Origin: an uncultured Bacteroidia bacterium
GTDB taxonomy: Bacteria > Bacteroidota > Bacteroidia > Bacteroidales > UBA932
Assembly: GCA_902772985.1 (NCBI GenBank)
Contig: CACYCP010000067.1
Coordinates: 1-64,000, forward strand
Reading direction: 5' to 3'
Length of the DNA: 64,000 nt
Numbering within the stretch: position 1 is the first letter of the stretch; each line of letters starts with the position of its first letter. Below are positions 10,174 to 17,382 of the stretch, in pieces. The notes beneath the pieces are model-generated. The model did not search any database. It was not told the origin of the DNA and saw only the letters and a list, made by a program, of their open reading frames with translations. The position numbers were made by a program, and so were the translations under genes.

Positions 10174-10641
10174 TTATTTCTTTCCAAACAGACTGCCAAG
10201 GATTCCGGTTGCGGCGCCAAGAAGGCTGCTGCCTGCGCTGCTCTTACCGCCACCCTTGAGCGAGAGGAGGATGTCGTTCAGGTCCACGTCGCCGTCACCG
10301 TCCTGGTCCTTGATAACGTTGGAGAGCTTGCTGATAACTGTGGGGATAAGGGCTACGAGGGCGGTTTTGGAAGCATCGCCAAGGTTCAGCTTGGAAAGGA
10401 TATTCTTGGCAAAGAGATTTGAAGCAAGTGCGGTGATGGGGCTGCTGCCTGCATTGGATTTACCAGTGAGGAGGTTCTTGATATCATCCAGTCCGCCGGA
10501 TTTGGTGGCAGTTTGGGTAAGGGAACCCAGGATGGAACTGGAAAGGCCGTTCAAAACAGTGTCTTTAACGTTTGAAGGGATTTCAAGATTGCCGCTGTTA
10601 GCCACAACCTGCTGCATGATAAGATCGCTTAAAGATGCCAT
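10174..10641 (-). CDS. DUF937-like protein with a calcium-binding EF-hand/dockerin-type loop
   Basis: This 155-residue protein has no signal peptide. The N-terminal portion (about residues 1-105) resembles the DUF937/YidB-like helical family of unknown function. Residues 112-123 form an EF-hand or dockerin-style loop, DQDGDGDVDLND, with Asp at loop positions 1, 3, 5, 9 and 12. The tail is Gly/Ser/Lys-rich and ends FGKK. It is the first gene of the operon leading to the DPP4-like peptidase and GH20 enzyme. Its leader of roughly 60 bases follows a clear promoter. Calcium binding is inferred from the loop only. Confidence 0.8.
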   Translation of the reverse strand: MASLSDLIMQQVVANSGNLEIPSNVKDTVLNGLSSSILGSLTQTATKSGGLDDIKNLLTGKSNAGSSPITALASNLFAKNILSKLNLGDASKTALVALIPTVISKLSNVIKDQDGDGDVDLNDILLSLKGGGKSSAGSSLLGAATGILGSLFGKK

Positions 10642-10701
10642 AGTTTTATTGTTTTAATTGGTTTTGTGTTTGCTTGTACTCCCTTGTGGCAGGATTTCCT
10701 A

Positions 10702-10709
10702 CAAATATA
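10702..10709 (-). promoter_or_regulatory. Promoter -7 element for the DUF937-DPP4-GH20 operon
   Basis: On the minus strand this reads TATATTTG, an exact fit to the Bacteroidota TAnnTTTG core. A TTGG motif (forward CCAA at 10731-10734) lies about 21 bases upstream as a possible -33 element. The gene start at 10641 leaves a leader of about 55-60 bases that is A-rich before the ATG. Confidence 0.7.
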
Positions 10710-10721
10710 ATAAAAATATAT

Positions 10722-10752
10722 TTTGCTCTTCCAATTTTTCTATCTATATTTG
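10722..10752 (+). promoter_or_regulatory. Promoter for tRNA-Val
   Basis: TTTG at 10722-10725 is separated by 19 bases from TATATTTG at 10745-10752, a near-perfect Bacteroidota promoter. The predicted start of transcription near 10756-10759 is only a few bases before the tRNA 5' end. It is divergent from, and interleaved with, the promoter of the DUF937 operon. Confidence 0.75.
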
Positions 10753-10762
10753 CATCCCCAAT

Positions 10763-10837
10763 GAGGGCATAGCTCAGTTGGTTTAGAGCGCTTGCTTGAC
10801 AGGCAAGAGGTCCGCAGTTCAAATCTGCGTGTCCTCA
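10763..10837 (+). tRNA. tRNA-Val (anticodon GAC)
   Basis: A full cloverleaf can be folded. The acceptor GAGGGCA (10763-10769) pairs with TGTCCTC (10830-10836), with one G-T pair. The anticodon stem CTTGC/GCAAG encloses the loop TTGACAG, giving anticodon GAC at 10798-10800. The T arm CGCAG/CTGCG encloses TTCAAAT. The discriminator is A at 10837 and CCA is not encoded. GAC reads GUC/GUU valine codons. It is a single tRNA gene with its own promoter and terminator. Confidence 0.96.
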
Positions 10838-10838
10838 C

Positions 10839-10871
10839 AAAAGGATGACAACAACAGTTGCCATCCTTTTT
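10839..10871 (+). terminator. Rho-independent terminator after tRNA-Val
   Basis: AAAAGGATG (10839-10847) pairs with CATCCTTTT (10862-10870), and a smaller CAAC/GTTG stem nests inside. The right arm ends in a T-run. Because the left arm starts with an A-run, it could also stop the convergent lplA transcript, whose stop codon lies in the right arm. Confidence 0.8.
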
Positions 10872-11826
10872 AAATGAACAGGGAGGAAAGTTCTTCGGGG
10901 GACATTCCGTCGAAATATAGCCCGACGGGAAGGGCTGCAAGGGCTTCGGGTAACTTTTCCGGAGGAAGGCCCTCCAGATGGGGGGCAAGTTCCACGGCAG
11001 GGCGGAGGCCGATGAAATCCCCTTCGAAAACCAGCTTTTCCACAAGGCCGTGACGCAGGTTGTAACGGGCGGTGACGCTGCCGCAGAGGAATTTTTTGCT
11101 TGAGGCGAAACTTGCGGCGGGGGAGTGGCCGAAGTTCCAGTCCCAGCTGCCGAACTTGGTTTCGCATTCCTGCGATATTTCCTTTAACTGCTGCCCGGAG
11201 AGCTCCAGCGCAGAATCGCCATCGGCAAGGACTGAGTGAAGGGCACTGCGGAATTCTTCCAGGGAGCCGAAGGCGGGAAGGTAGTCTTTCAGGTTTGCCA
11301 CCCGGCTTCTCACAGAGGCTATTCCAGCCGCCTGAAGCTTGCTCCCCGGGACGGCCAGGGCCTTTGTAAGGACATCCAGATCGACGTCCCACATAAGCGT
11401 GCCGTGCACCATCATCCGGCCTTTGGAAAGGCGCTTGGCATAGCCAGAACACTTCCGTCCGTCCACCAGGATATCGTTGCGTCCGCTGCGTTCGCAATTC
11501 AGTCCAAGTTTCTTCAAGGCTTCGCTCATCCAGCCCTCGGCCCCTTCCATAAGGGAGGAAGGACCGGCAAAACTGTAATTGAGATTGCCCAAGTCGTGAT
11601 AAACGGCGCCCCCTCCGGTGACGCGGCGGGCAAGGACGATTCCGTTTGAACGAAGGTATTGCAGGTCCACTTCGCTGTATGCGCTTTGATTCAGGCCGAT
11701 GATGACGGCGGGAGCGTTCTGCCAGAGGTAGAAGACGCATTCCCCGAAATCGGCCTTCTCCAGGACGAATTCATCGAAGGCCATGTTCCAGTGGGCCTGG
11801 GTGCAGGAATTCAACAGATATTTCAT
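10870..11826 (-). CDS. lplA: Lipoate-protein ligase A family protein
   Basis: This enzyme attaches free lipoate (or octanoate) to lipoyl domains of 2-oxoacid dehydrogenases or the glycine cleavage H protein. The BPL/LPL catalytic core is recognisable from RRVTGGGAVYHDLGNLNYSF (about residues 68-87), which binds lipoyl-AMP, and from the segment with KCSGYAKR carrying the expected lysine. At 318 residues it has the catalytic domain plus a C-terminal accessory domain. It is a single gene, convergent with tRNA-Val and divergent from the SGNH hydrolase gene. A lipoyl transferase role is the main alternative. Confidence 0.88.
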   Translation of the reverse strand: MKYLLNSCTQAHWNMAFDEFVLEKADFGECVFYLWQNAPAVIIGLNQSAYSEVDLQYLRSNGIVLARRVTGGGAVYHDLGNLNYSFAGPSSLMEGAEGWMSEALKKLGLNCERSGRNDILVDGRKCSGYAKRLSKGRMMVHGTLMWDVDLDVLTKALAVPGSKLQAAGIASVRSRVANLKDYLPAFGSLEEFRSALHSVLADGDSALELSGQQLKEISQECETKFGSWDWNFGHSPAASFASSKKFLCGSVTARYNLRHGLVEKLVFEGDFIGLRPAVELAPHLEGLPPEKLPEALAALPVGLYFDGMSPEELSSLFI

Positions 11827-11849
11827 TGCCGCAATTTAAGAAAAATTCC

Positions 11850-11857
11850 TATATTTG
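11850..11857 (+). promoter_or_regulatory. Promoter -7 element for the SGNH hydrolase gene
   Basis: TATATTTG matches the TAnnTTTG core. It lies 16 bases before the ATG at 11874, giving a predicted leader of about 12 bases. Confidence 0.65.
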
Positions 11858-11873
11858 AAAAAAATGCCTTGAT

Positions 11874-12542
11874 ATGAAACGTTTTTTCCTACTCCTTGCT
11901 CTGGGTCTTACGCTTTGCGCTTCGGCCGGTGCGCAGAAATTTGCCCACTTGAACAGATATGCCGCCGATAATCAGGCACTTCCTCCGGTTAGCGGCAAAA
12001 GGGTTGTGCTTATGGGAGACTCCATTACCGACGGCTGGCCCGGCAAGAGTCCGGAATTTTTCGAAAGCAGCGGTTTCATCGGCCGTGGAATCAGTGGCGA
12101 GGAAAGCTCCCAGATGCTCCTGCGTTTTCGTCAGGATGTGATTGATCTGGGTGCGACGGATGTGGCTATTCTTGCCGGTATCAACGACATAGCCATCAAC
12201 CTTGGCGATGCATACAGCGAGGATCTCACTTTCTCCAATATCGTGAGCATGGTGGAACTTTCCTGGATTCACCGCATTCGCCCGCTCATTTGTTCTGTGC
12301 TTCCTTCGCAGGATATCCGCTGGCGCCCGGAAATAACCGACGAGTTCGAGAAAGTGCTCAGCCTCAATGCCAGGCTTAAGGCCTACTGCGAAACTCACGG
12401 TGTAATTTACGTGGATTATTTCAGCGCAATGGTGGCCCCTGACGGCCGGGGCGTGCGTGACGGTATTACCACCGATACCGTTCATCCGAATGCCGAGGGC
12501 TACAAGATTATGGAAAGAGTCCTTCTGGACGCCTTGAAATAA
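11874..12542 (+). CDS. Exported SGNH/GDSL-family hydrolase
   Basis: This 222-residue protein has a signal peptide (about residues 1-20). All four SGNH blocks are visible: catalytic Ser in GDSITDGW, Gly in GRGISG, Asn in GINDIA, and the C-terminal Asp/His pair in DTVHPNAEGY. Family members are secreted esterases, carbohydrate deacetylases or platelet-activating-factor-acetylhydrolase-like enzymes. A sugar-ester target is likely in this organism, but the substrate cannot be told. It is monocistronic, with its own promoter, and convergent with mnmA, leaving only 3 bases between the stop codons. Confidence 0.88.
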   Translation: MKRFFLLLALGLTLCASAGAQKFAHLNRYAADNQALPPVSGKRVVLMGDSITDGWPGKSPEFFESSGFIGRGISGEESSQMLLRFRQDVIDLGATDVAILAGINDIAINLGDAYSEDLTFSNIVSMVELSWIHRIRPLICSVLPSQDIRWRPEITDEFEKVLSLNARLKAYCETHGVIYVDYFSAMVAPDGRGVRDGITTDTVHPNAEGYKIMERVLLDALK

Positions 12543-12545
12543 TTC

Positions 12546-13958
12546 CTAGGCCTGAATAGGGCCGGAACCAATCATTTCATCCGAGTCGTACCACACGGCG
12601 AACTGCCCTGGGGAAATGCCTCTTTGGGCCTGGTCGAAGAGTATGTAAAGGCCGCTTTCCCGCATTATGAGCGTTGCGCCTTGGAGCGGCTGGCGGTAGC
12701 GGATGCGAAGGCGGTACCGGCGAATCTCTCCAGGCCGCATGACAAGGTCCGGCCTTATCCAGTGAATCTCTTCCTGGGATATTTTCAGGCAGAAACGGCT
12801 CAGACCCTTATGCGAATGGCCTTCTCCAACGTAAACGATATTGCTCTGTGTATCAGTTGAAATGACGAACACCGGAAGGGCGTGACCGCCAACCCCGAGG
12901 CCTTTCCTTTGGCCGATGGTATAGAACTGCGCGCCTTCGTGCTCCCCGACGATGCGGCCGAAGGGATTCTCCTTGATGCGTGTCTTCTTGACGTGGCGCT
13001 TGCCGCTTCGGTAACTTTCCGTTTCAAATTGAATATCGTAGTTCAGCGGCCGGGAGAGTTTTTCGAGGCTGCCGTTGTCCAGGGCGGCTATCGCGTCATC
13101 CGAATAGGGACTTTCCCCAAGGGGTTTCCCGTCTGAAGTGAGGACCTTTTCTTCGGGGGCGTAACGCACGGTGCGCTCAAGGCTTGCACCTTCTTTCAAA
13201 AGCGAGTCCAGGCATTCCTGCTGCCAGATATAAAGGCCGTCCTGAAGGTACCAAGGCTCGAAAACTTCCACAATCCTTCCTTCCTTCGGCTCAAGTTTCT
13301 GCTTCAGGAATGTGGGCAGATCCACCTTTCCGACAAAGCAAATCCCTTGAGAATCTTTCTTTTCGGCCGATGGCAGCTCCGCCTCCTTGGCAATGCGCCT
13401 CACCTCCGGCTTTGTCAAATGCCCGATAGGGAACAGCGCCCTGGAAAGCTGCTCCTGGCCGAGCTGGCACAGGAAATAGGTCTGGTCCTTGTTCGGGTCC
13501 GAGCCTTCCAGTATCCTGTAAATCTCATTCTTGTCATTAGTAGCGTCGCGAAGAATCTCCTTCCGGCAGTAATGTCCCGTGGCTACATAATCGGCCCCGT
13601 ATTTCAGGGCTACTTCCAGGAAAGCGTCGAATTTGATTTCCCGATTGCACAGGACGTCCGGATTGGGAGTGCGGCCCTTGGCGTACTCGTCGAACATATA
13701 GTCCACGACACGCTGGCGGTACTGCTTGGAAAGGTCCACGAAATAGAGCGGGATGCCAATTTTCCGGGCCACCATTTCAGCCACGAAACGATCCTCCTCC
13801 CATTCGCAGTCTCCGTGAAGGGTGGGATCGGCATCGTGCCAGTTTTGCATGAACATGGCAAACACGTCATATCCTTCCTGCTTCAGGAGATATGCCGCCA
13901 CCGAGGAGTCCACGCCCCCGGAAAGACCCACGCAAACCTTTATGCCGCTCTTGTCCAT
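12546..13958 (-). CDS. mnmA: tRNA-specific 2-thiouridylase MnmA with an extended central insert
   Basis: MnmA thiolates U34 of tRNA-Lys, tRNA-Glu and tRNA-Gln. The PP-loop SGGVDSS is at residues 13-19. The two catalytic cysteines are Cys104 in DVLCNREIKF and Cys207 in GICFVG. The later block GQRKGLGVGG and the C-terminal barrel are also present. At 470 residues the protein is about 100 longer than typical MnmA. The excess lies between the GRIVEV strand (about 232) and the FGRIVGEHEGAQ strand (about 333), where E. coli MnmA has only a few residues. The divergent promoter lies only about 7 bases upstream of the start. Confidence 0.93.
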   Translation of the reverse strand: MDKSGIKVCVGLSGGVDSSVAAYLLKQEGYDVFAMFMQNWHDADPTLHGDCEWEEDRFVAEMVARKIGIPLYFVDLSKQYRQRVVDYMFDEYAKGRTPNPDVLCNREIKFDAFLEVALKYGADYVATGHYCRKEILRDATNDKNEIYRILEGSDPNKDQTYFLCQLGQEQLSRALFPIGHLTKPEVRRIAKEAELPSAEKKDSQGICFVGKVDLPTFLKQKLEPKEGRIVEVFEPWYLQDGLYIWQQECLDSLLKEGASLERTVRYAPEEKVLTSDGKPLGESPYSDDAIAALDNGSLEKLSRPLNYDIQFETESYRSGKRHVKKTRIKENPFGRIVGEHEGAQFYTIGQRKGLGVGGHALPVFVISTDTQSNIVYVGEGHSHKGLSRFCLKISQEEIHWIRPDLVMRPGEIRRYRLRIRYRQPLQGATLIMRESGLYILFDQAQRGISPGQFAVWYDSDEMIGSGPIQA

Positions 13959-13965
13959 AACTGCG

Positions 13966-14003
13966 CAAAGGTAATAATTTTCGGCCGAATTTGCTTATAT
14001 TTG
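13966..14003. promoter_or_regulatory. Symmetric divergent promoter pair between mnmA and the ABC-F gene
   Basis: The minus-strand core TACCTTTG (forward CAAAGGTA, 13966-13973) drives mnmA, and TATATTTG (13996-14003) drives the ABC-F gene. Both lie 7 bases from their ATG, so the transcripts should be nearly leaderless. Between them sits a perfect 10-base palindrome TTCGGCCGAA at 13980-13989. Its centre, 13984.5, is also the exact midpoint of the two cores. Confidence 0.65.
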
Positions 14004-14010
14004 TAAACCT

Positions 14011-15783
14011 ATGCCAAGCTACCTGCAAATAGAGAATATCTCCAAGAGTTATGGTCCAAAGCTGCTGTTCGAGCATATCGGCTTCAATATAAATGAGGGC
14101 GACAAGGTTGCGTTGATTGCGCCTAACGGCAGCGGGAAAACCTCGCTGCTAAGGATATTGGCGGGGAAGGATTCTTCGGACAGCGGGGGCAAGGTGCTTT
14201 TCCTGCGGGACATAAGAATCGCTTTCCTGGAACAGGAGTATGCCTTTGACCCGGAAAAAAGCGTTTTCCGGCAAATCATGGACGGCTCTTCGCAGTGGAC
14301 GGAGCATCTGGATACGGAGCAGCTTTGGCAGTATGAACTGAGGGTGACGCAACTGCTGGACCGCTTCTGCCTTGAAGGGGAACGCCTTATGAAGGAACTC
14401 TCGGGCGGGGAGATCAAGCGCGTGGCCATTACCCAAATGCTTGCTTCCGAGGCCGATTTCTACATAATGGACGAGCCCACGAACCACTTGGACATAGACG
14501 CAATCGAGTTCTTGGAGGCGCACCTCAAGCACAACCGCTGCACCCTATTCATGGTCACCCACGACCGCTATTTCCTTGACCGTGTGTGCAATACCGTCAT
14601 GGAACTGGACAGGGGGCAAATATTCATCTACCGCGGAGACTATATGAACTTCCTGGAAAAGCGCCAGGAAAGGATAGACAATTACAACGCCGAGACCGAA
14701 CGCGTGCGGAATCTCTATCGGCGGGAACTGGAGTGGATGCACGCCAGCCCTTGCGCCCGAACCGGAAAGGCCAAATACCGCAAACAGGCTTTCTGGGATA
14801 TAAAGGAGAGGGCCGACGACAGCTACATCCAGAAGAAGGTGGACCTGAGCGAGACGAAAGCCGCTTCAACCTATCTTGGAAACAAGGTGATAAACTGCCG
14901 GGACGTAAGCTTCTGGTGGGAACAGAAATGCTACCTGAGGCATTTCAGTTATAATTTCCAGCGCTATGAGCGGGTGGGAATCGTCGGGCGGAACGCTGTG
15001 GGTAAAACCACCTTCCTGAACCTTATCACCGGGGGATGGAAGCCCGAATTTGGCGGAACGCTGGAGGGTGTAATCGAGCTGGGAGACTCCCTAAAGATTG
15101 CCTATTACCACCAGAGCGGAATGAGTTTCAAGCCATGCCAGACAGTGCTGGAGACCGTGAACGACACCCATCTTCTGGGCCGCTTCCTCTTCACTCACGA
15201 CATGCTCAACAACCCTGTTGAACGGCTTTCCGGCGGGGAGAAAAGGCGGCTGTACCTGCTGACCATCCTTATGCAGCAGCCTAATTTCCTGATTCTGGAC
15301 GAACCCACCAACGACCTGGATATCGTAACGCTGGAGATTCTGGAAGAATATCTCCTGGAATTCAAGGGCTCGCTTGTGATTGTGAGCCACGACCGCCATT
15401 TCCTGGACCGTCTTGTCGATCACCTCTTCGTTTTCTGCGGGGATGGCGTGGTCAAGGATTTCGTGGGGAATTACACGGAATACAGGAGTTTTATAAAAGA
15501 CTATGAGGCCGGAAAGAAGGGAAATTCTCCGGCTACGCCGCGCAGTGCTCAAAAAGTCAAAACGCCGGAAAAGAGGAAGCTCTCCTGGAAGGAGCAGCAG
15601 GAATTGAAGGCACTGGAGGAGAGGATGCCTTTGCTGGAAGCCGAAAAAGCGCAGCTGGAAGAGGGACTCTCGTCAGGGAAACTGGACGCCGCACAGATTC
15701 AGCAGGCCTCCGTCCGCTACTCGGAAGTTAAGGAAGAACTGGATATGGCCGAGATGCGTTGGCTGGAACTTAGTGATATTTGA
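14011..15783 (+). CDS. ABC-F family ATPase, Uup-like
   Basis: This 590-residue protein has two ABC ATPase domains and no membrane segment, as in ABC-F proteins that act on the ribosome. The first Walker A is APNGSGKT (37-44) with signature LSGGEIKR; the second is GRNAVGKT (about 328) with signature LSGGEKRR. Walker B blocks are followed by DEPTNHLD and DEPTNDLD. A lysine/glutamate-rich C-terminal coiled coil (about 510-590) matches the Uup C-terminal domain, which binds nucleic acid. Housekeeping translation or DNA-structure roles are more likely than antibiotic protection, since no resistance context is present. Confidence 0.9.
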   Translation: MPSYLQIENISKSYGPKLLFEHIGFNINEGDKVALIAPNGSGKTSLLRILAGKDSSDSGGKVLFLRDIRIAFLEQEYAFDPEKSVFRQIMDGSSQWTEHLDTEQLWQYELRVTQLLDRFCLEGERLMKELSGGEIKRVAITQMLASEADFYIMDEPTNHLDIDAIEFLEAHLKHNRCTLFMVTHDRYFLDRVCNTVMELDRGQIFIYRGDYMNFLEKRQERIDNYNAETERVRNLYRRELEWMHASPCARTGKAKYRKQAFWDIKERADDSYIQKKVDLSETKAASTYLGNKVINCRDVSFWWEQKCYLRHFSYNFQRYERVGIVGRNAVGKTTFLNLITGGWKPEFGGTLEGVIELGDSLKIAYYHQSGMSFKPCQTVLETVNDTHLLGRFLFTHDMLNNPVERLSGGEKRRLYLLTILMQQPNFLILDEPTNDLDIVTLEILEEYLLEFKGSLVIVSHDRHFLDRLVDHLFVFCGDGVVKDFVGNYTEYRSFIKDYEAGKKGNSPATPRSAQKVKTPEKRKLSWKEQQELKALEERMPLLEAEKAQLEEGLSSGKLDAAQIQQASVRYSEVKEELDMAEMRWLELSDI

Positions 15784-15793
15784 ATTAAATCAC

Positions 15794-15801
15794 TATCTTT
15801 G
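15794..15801 (+). promoter_or_regulatory. Promoter -7 element for the amidinotransferase-family gene
   Basis: TATCTTTG matches TAnnTTTG and lies 19 bases before the ATG at 15821. This supports that ATG over the in-frame upstream codon at 15773, which lies inside the preceding gene. Confidence 0.65.
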
Positions 15802-15820
15802 TAAGACACAAAAGTATTTT

Positions 15821-16735
15821 ATGAACATTCATATAACATCGGAAACTTCAAGACTCAGGGCTGTTGTGCTTGGCCTTCCCAGTTCTCCGGGACCTGTGCC
15901 AACTCTGGAAGAGAGCTTCGACAGCAAGTCCTATGAATCGATATTGAACGGCGTATATCCCACGGAAGATGCCATCACCCGTGAAATGAACGCTTTTGAA
16001 GCCATCCTGAAAAAATACGACGTGGACGTTTACAGGCCCCGTCCGGTAAAAGACTGCAACCAGGTTTTCTCCAGGGACGTGGGATTTGTGATAGACGACA
16101 AGATAATAGTTTCCAACATTATTCCGGACCGTCAGGAAGAGATTGACGCCTACGAGGACATCTACCGCCAGATACATTACAAGCAGATATACAATTTGCC
16201 GGAATCGGTCCATGTGGAAGGCGGCGACGTGGTCATCTGGGACAATATCATTTTCCTGGGGCAGTACGATTTCCCGGATTACCGGCAGGTGAAAACCGCG
16301 CGTACGAACCGCCTGGCAGTTGATTATCTGAAAATGATATTCCCGGACAAAACCATCCTTCCCCTGAATCTACTGAAGAGCGATACCAATCCTTATGAGG
16401 GCATCCTGCACTTGGATTGCACTTTTATGCCGGTGGGGGATGGAAAGTGCGTCATTTATCGGCAAGGATTCATGAATCCGCGTGATGCTCAGCATATAAT
16501 TCATTTGTTCGGAGAGGAAAACGTGTTTGAAATTACGTCGGAGGAAATGTATTGGATGAATACCAATATTTTCTCCATTTCTCCGAAGGTGGTGGTGGTG
16601 GAAGAGCATTTCCACAGGCTGAAAAATCATCTGGAGCAGGCCTGGGGCCTTACCGTGGAAACAGTCCCTTACCGGGAGATTTCCAAGATGGGAGGGCTTC
16701 TTCGCTGTTCGACCTTACCCCTCAGAAGGGATTAA
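15821..16735 (+). CDS. Amidinotransferase/dimethylargininase-family enzyme
   Basis: This 304-residue protein belongs to the guanidino-group-modifying superfamily (arginine deiminase, DDAH, amidinotransferase). Visible family marks are FSRDVGFVI (about 84-92), HVEGGDV, the histidine in GILHLDCTF, and the catalytic cysteine at 296 in LLRCSTLPLRR near the C terminus. The reaction probably attacks the guanidinium carbon of an arginine-like substrate through a Cys thiouronium intermediate. The exact substrate (arginine, methylarginine or another guanidine) cannot be read from sequence. It has its own promoter and precedes cytidine deaminase by 20 bases. Confidence 0.82.
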   Translation: MNIHITSETSRLRAVVLGLPSSPGPVPTLEESFDSKSYESILNGVYPTEDAITREMNAFEAILKKYDVDVYRPRPVKDCNQVFSRDVGFVIDDKIIVSNIIPDRQEEIDAYEDIYRQIHYKQIYNLPESVHVEGGDVVIWDNIIFLGQYDFPDYRQVKTARTNRLAVDYLKMIFPDKTILPLNLLKSDTNPYEGILHLDCTFMPVGDGKCVIYRQGFMNPRDAQHIIHLFGEENVFEITSEEMYWMNTNIFSISPKVVVVEEHFHRLKNHLEQAWGLTVETVPYREISKMGGLLRCSTLPLRRD

Positions 16736-16755
16736 AAGAAACAAAAACAGCTGTT

Positions 16756-17235
16756 ATGAGCGAAAAGATACTTTCAATTAAGTATGAGGAATTCTCCTCG
16801 CTGGAGGAGATGTCTCCGGAGGATAAGGAGCTGTGCCTGAAGGCCATCGATGCCCGGAAAGGTTCCTATTCACCCTATTCCAATTTCCAGGTTGGAGCTG
16901 CGCTTAAGCTTGCCGACGGCAGCGTTGTCCTTGGCGCAAACCAGGAGAACGTCGCCTATCCTTCCGGCCTTTGCGCCGAGCGCACCGTCATGTTTTGGGC
17001 CGGAGCCAATTATCCCGACATAGCTTTCGACACTTTGGCTGTCGCAGCAAGCGACAAGGGCGTTTTGTGCGAAAGCCCCGCTTCTCCCTGCGGCGCTTGC
17101 CGCCAGGTGATGGCAGAATACCAGAAGAAACATGGCAAGCCTTTCAACATCATTCTGGTGGGCTCAAAGCGCATCCGCAAATTCTCCTGTGTGGACGATT
17201 TGCTTCCATTTATTTTTGACAGCTTGAAAGTCTGA
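16756..17235 (+). CDS. cdd: Cytidine deaminase
   Basis: This enzyme deaminates cytidine and deoxycytidine to uridine and deoxyuridine in pyrimidine salvage. The zinc site is plain: CAERT (Cys ligand and proton-shuttle Glu) followed by PCGACRQV (two Cys ligands). The N-terminal YSPYSNFQVGAAL is the usual substrate-side motif. It has 159 residues, within the range for homotetrameric cytidine deaminases. The frame opens much further upstream inside the previous gene, but the ATG at 16756 gives the standard length. It is followed by the SRP RNA promoter. Confidence 0.95.
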   Translation: MSEKILSIKYEEFSSLEEMSPEDKELCLKAIDARKGSYSPYSNFQVGAALKLADGSVVLGANQENVAYPSGLCAERTVMFWAGANYPDIAFDTLAVAASDKGVLCESPASPCGACRQVMAEYQKKHGKPFNIILVGSKRIRKFSCVDDLLPFIFDSLKV

Positions 17236-17244
17236 AAAAATTAC

Positions 17245-17252
17245 TAACTTTG
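17245..17252 (+). promoter_or_regulatory. Promoter -7 element for SRP RNA
   Basis: TAACTTTG matches TAnnTTTG. It lies 5 bases upstream of the predicted SRP RNA 5' end at 17257, exactly the spacing expected for a -7 element. Confidence 0.75.
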
Positions 17253-17256
17253 CATC

Positions 17257-17355
17257 GGGAAAGTCTTGTACGACCAGCTCCCTCTGAACTCCCCCAGGGC
17301 AGGAATGCAGCAAGGGTAGGAGGTTGTAGCGGTGCGATATGAGGAGCTTTCCCTT
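17257..17355 (+). ncRNA. ffs: Signal recognition particle RNA, bacterial small (4.5S) type
   Basis: This is a hairpin-shaped RNA of about 97-100 bases. The ends GGGAAAG (17257-17263) and CTTTCCC (17347-17353) pair, and a T-run from 17354 acts as terminator. The apical part has the SRP hallmark: CAGG, then a GCA/TGC stem capped by a GGAA tetraloop, then AGCA, which forms the Ffh-binding asymmetric loops. With Ffh it targets nascent membrane proteins to FtsY. Confidence 0.93.
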
Positions 17356-17382
17356 TTTTTTGACCCTTTTCTCCTGTTTCAT

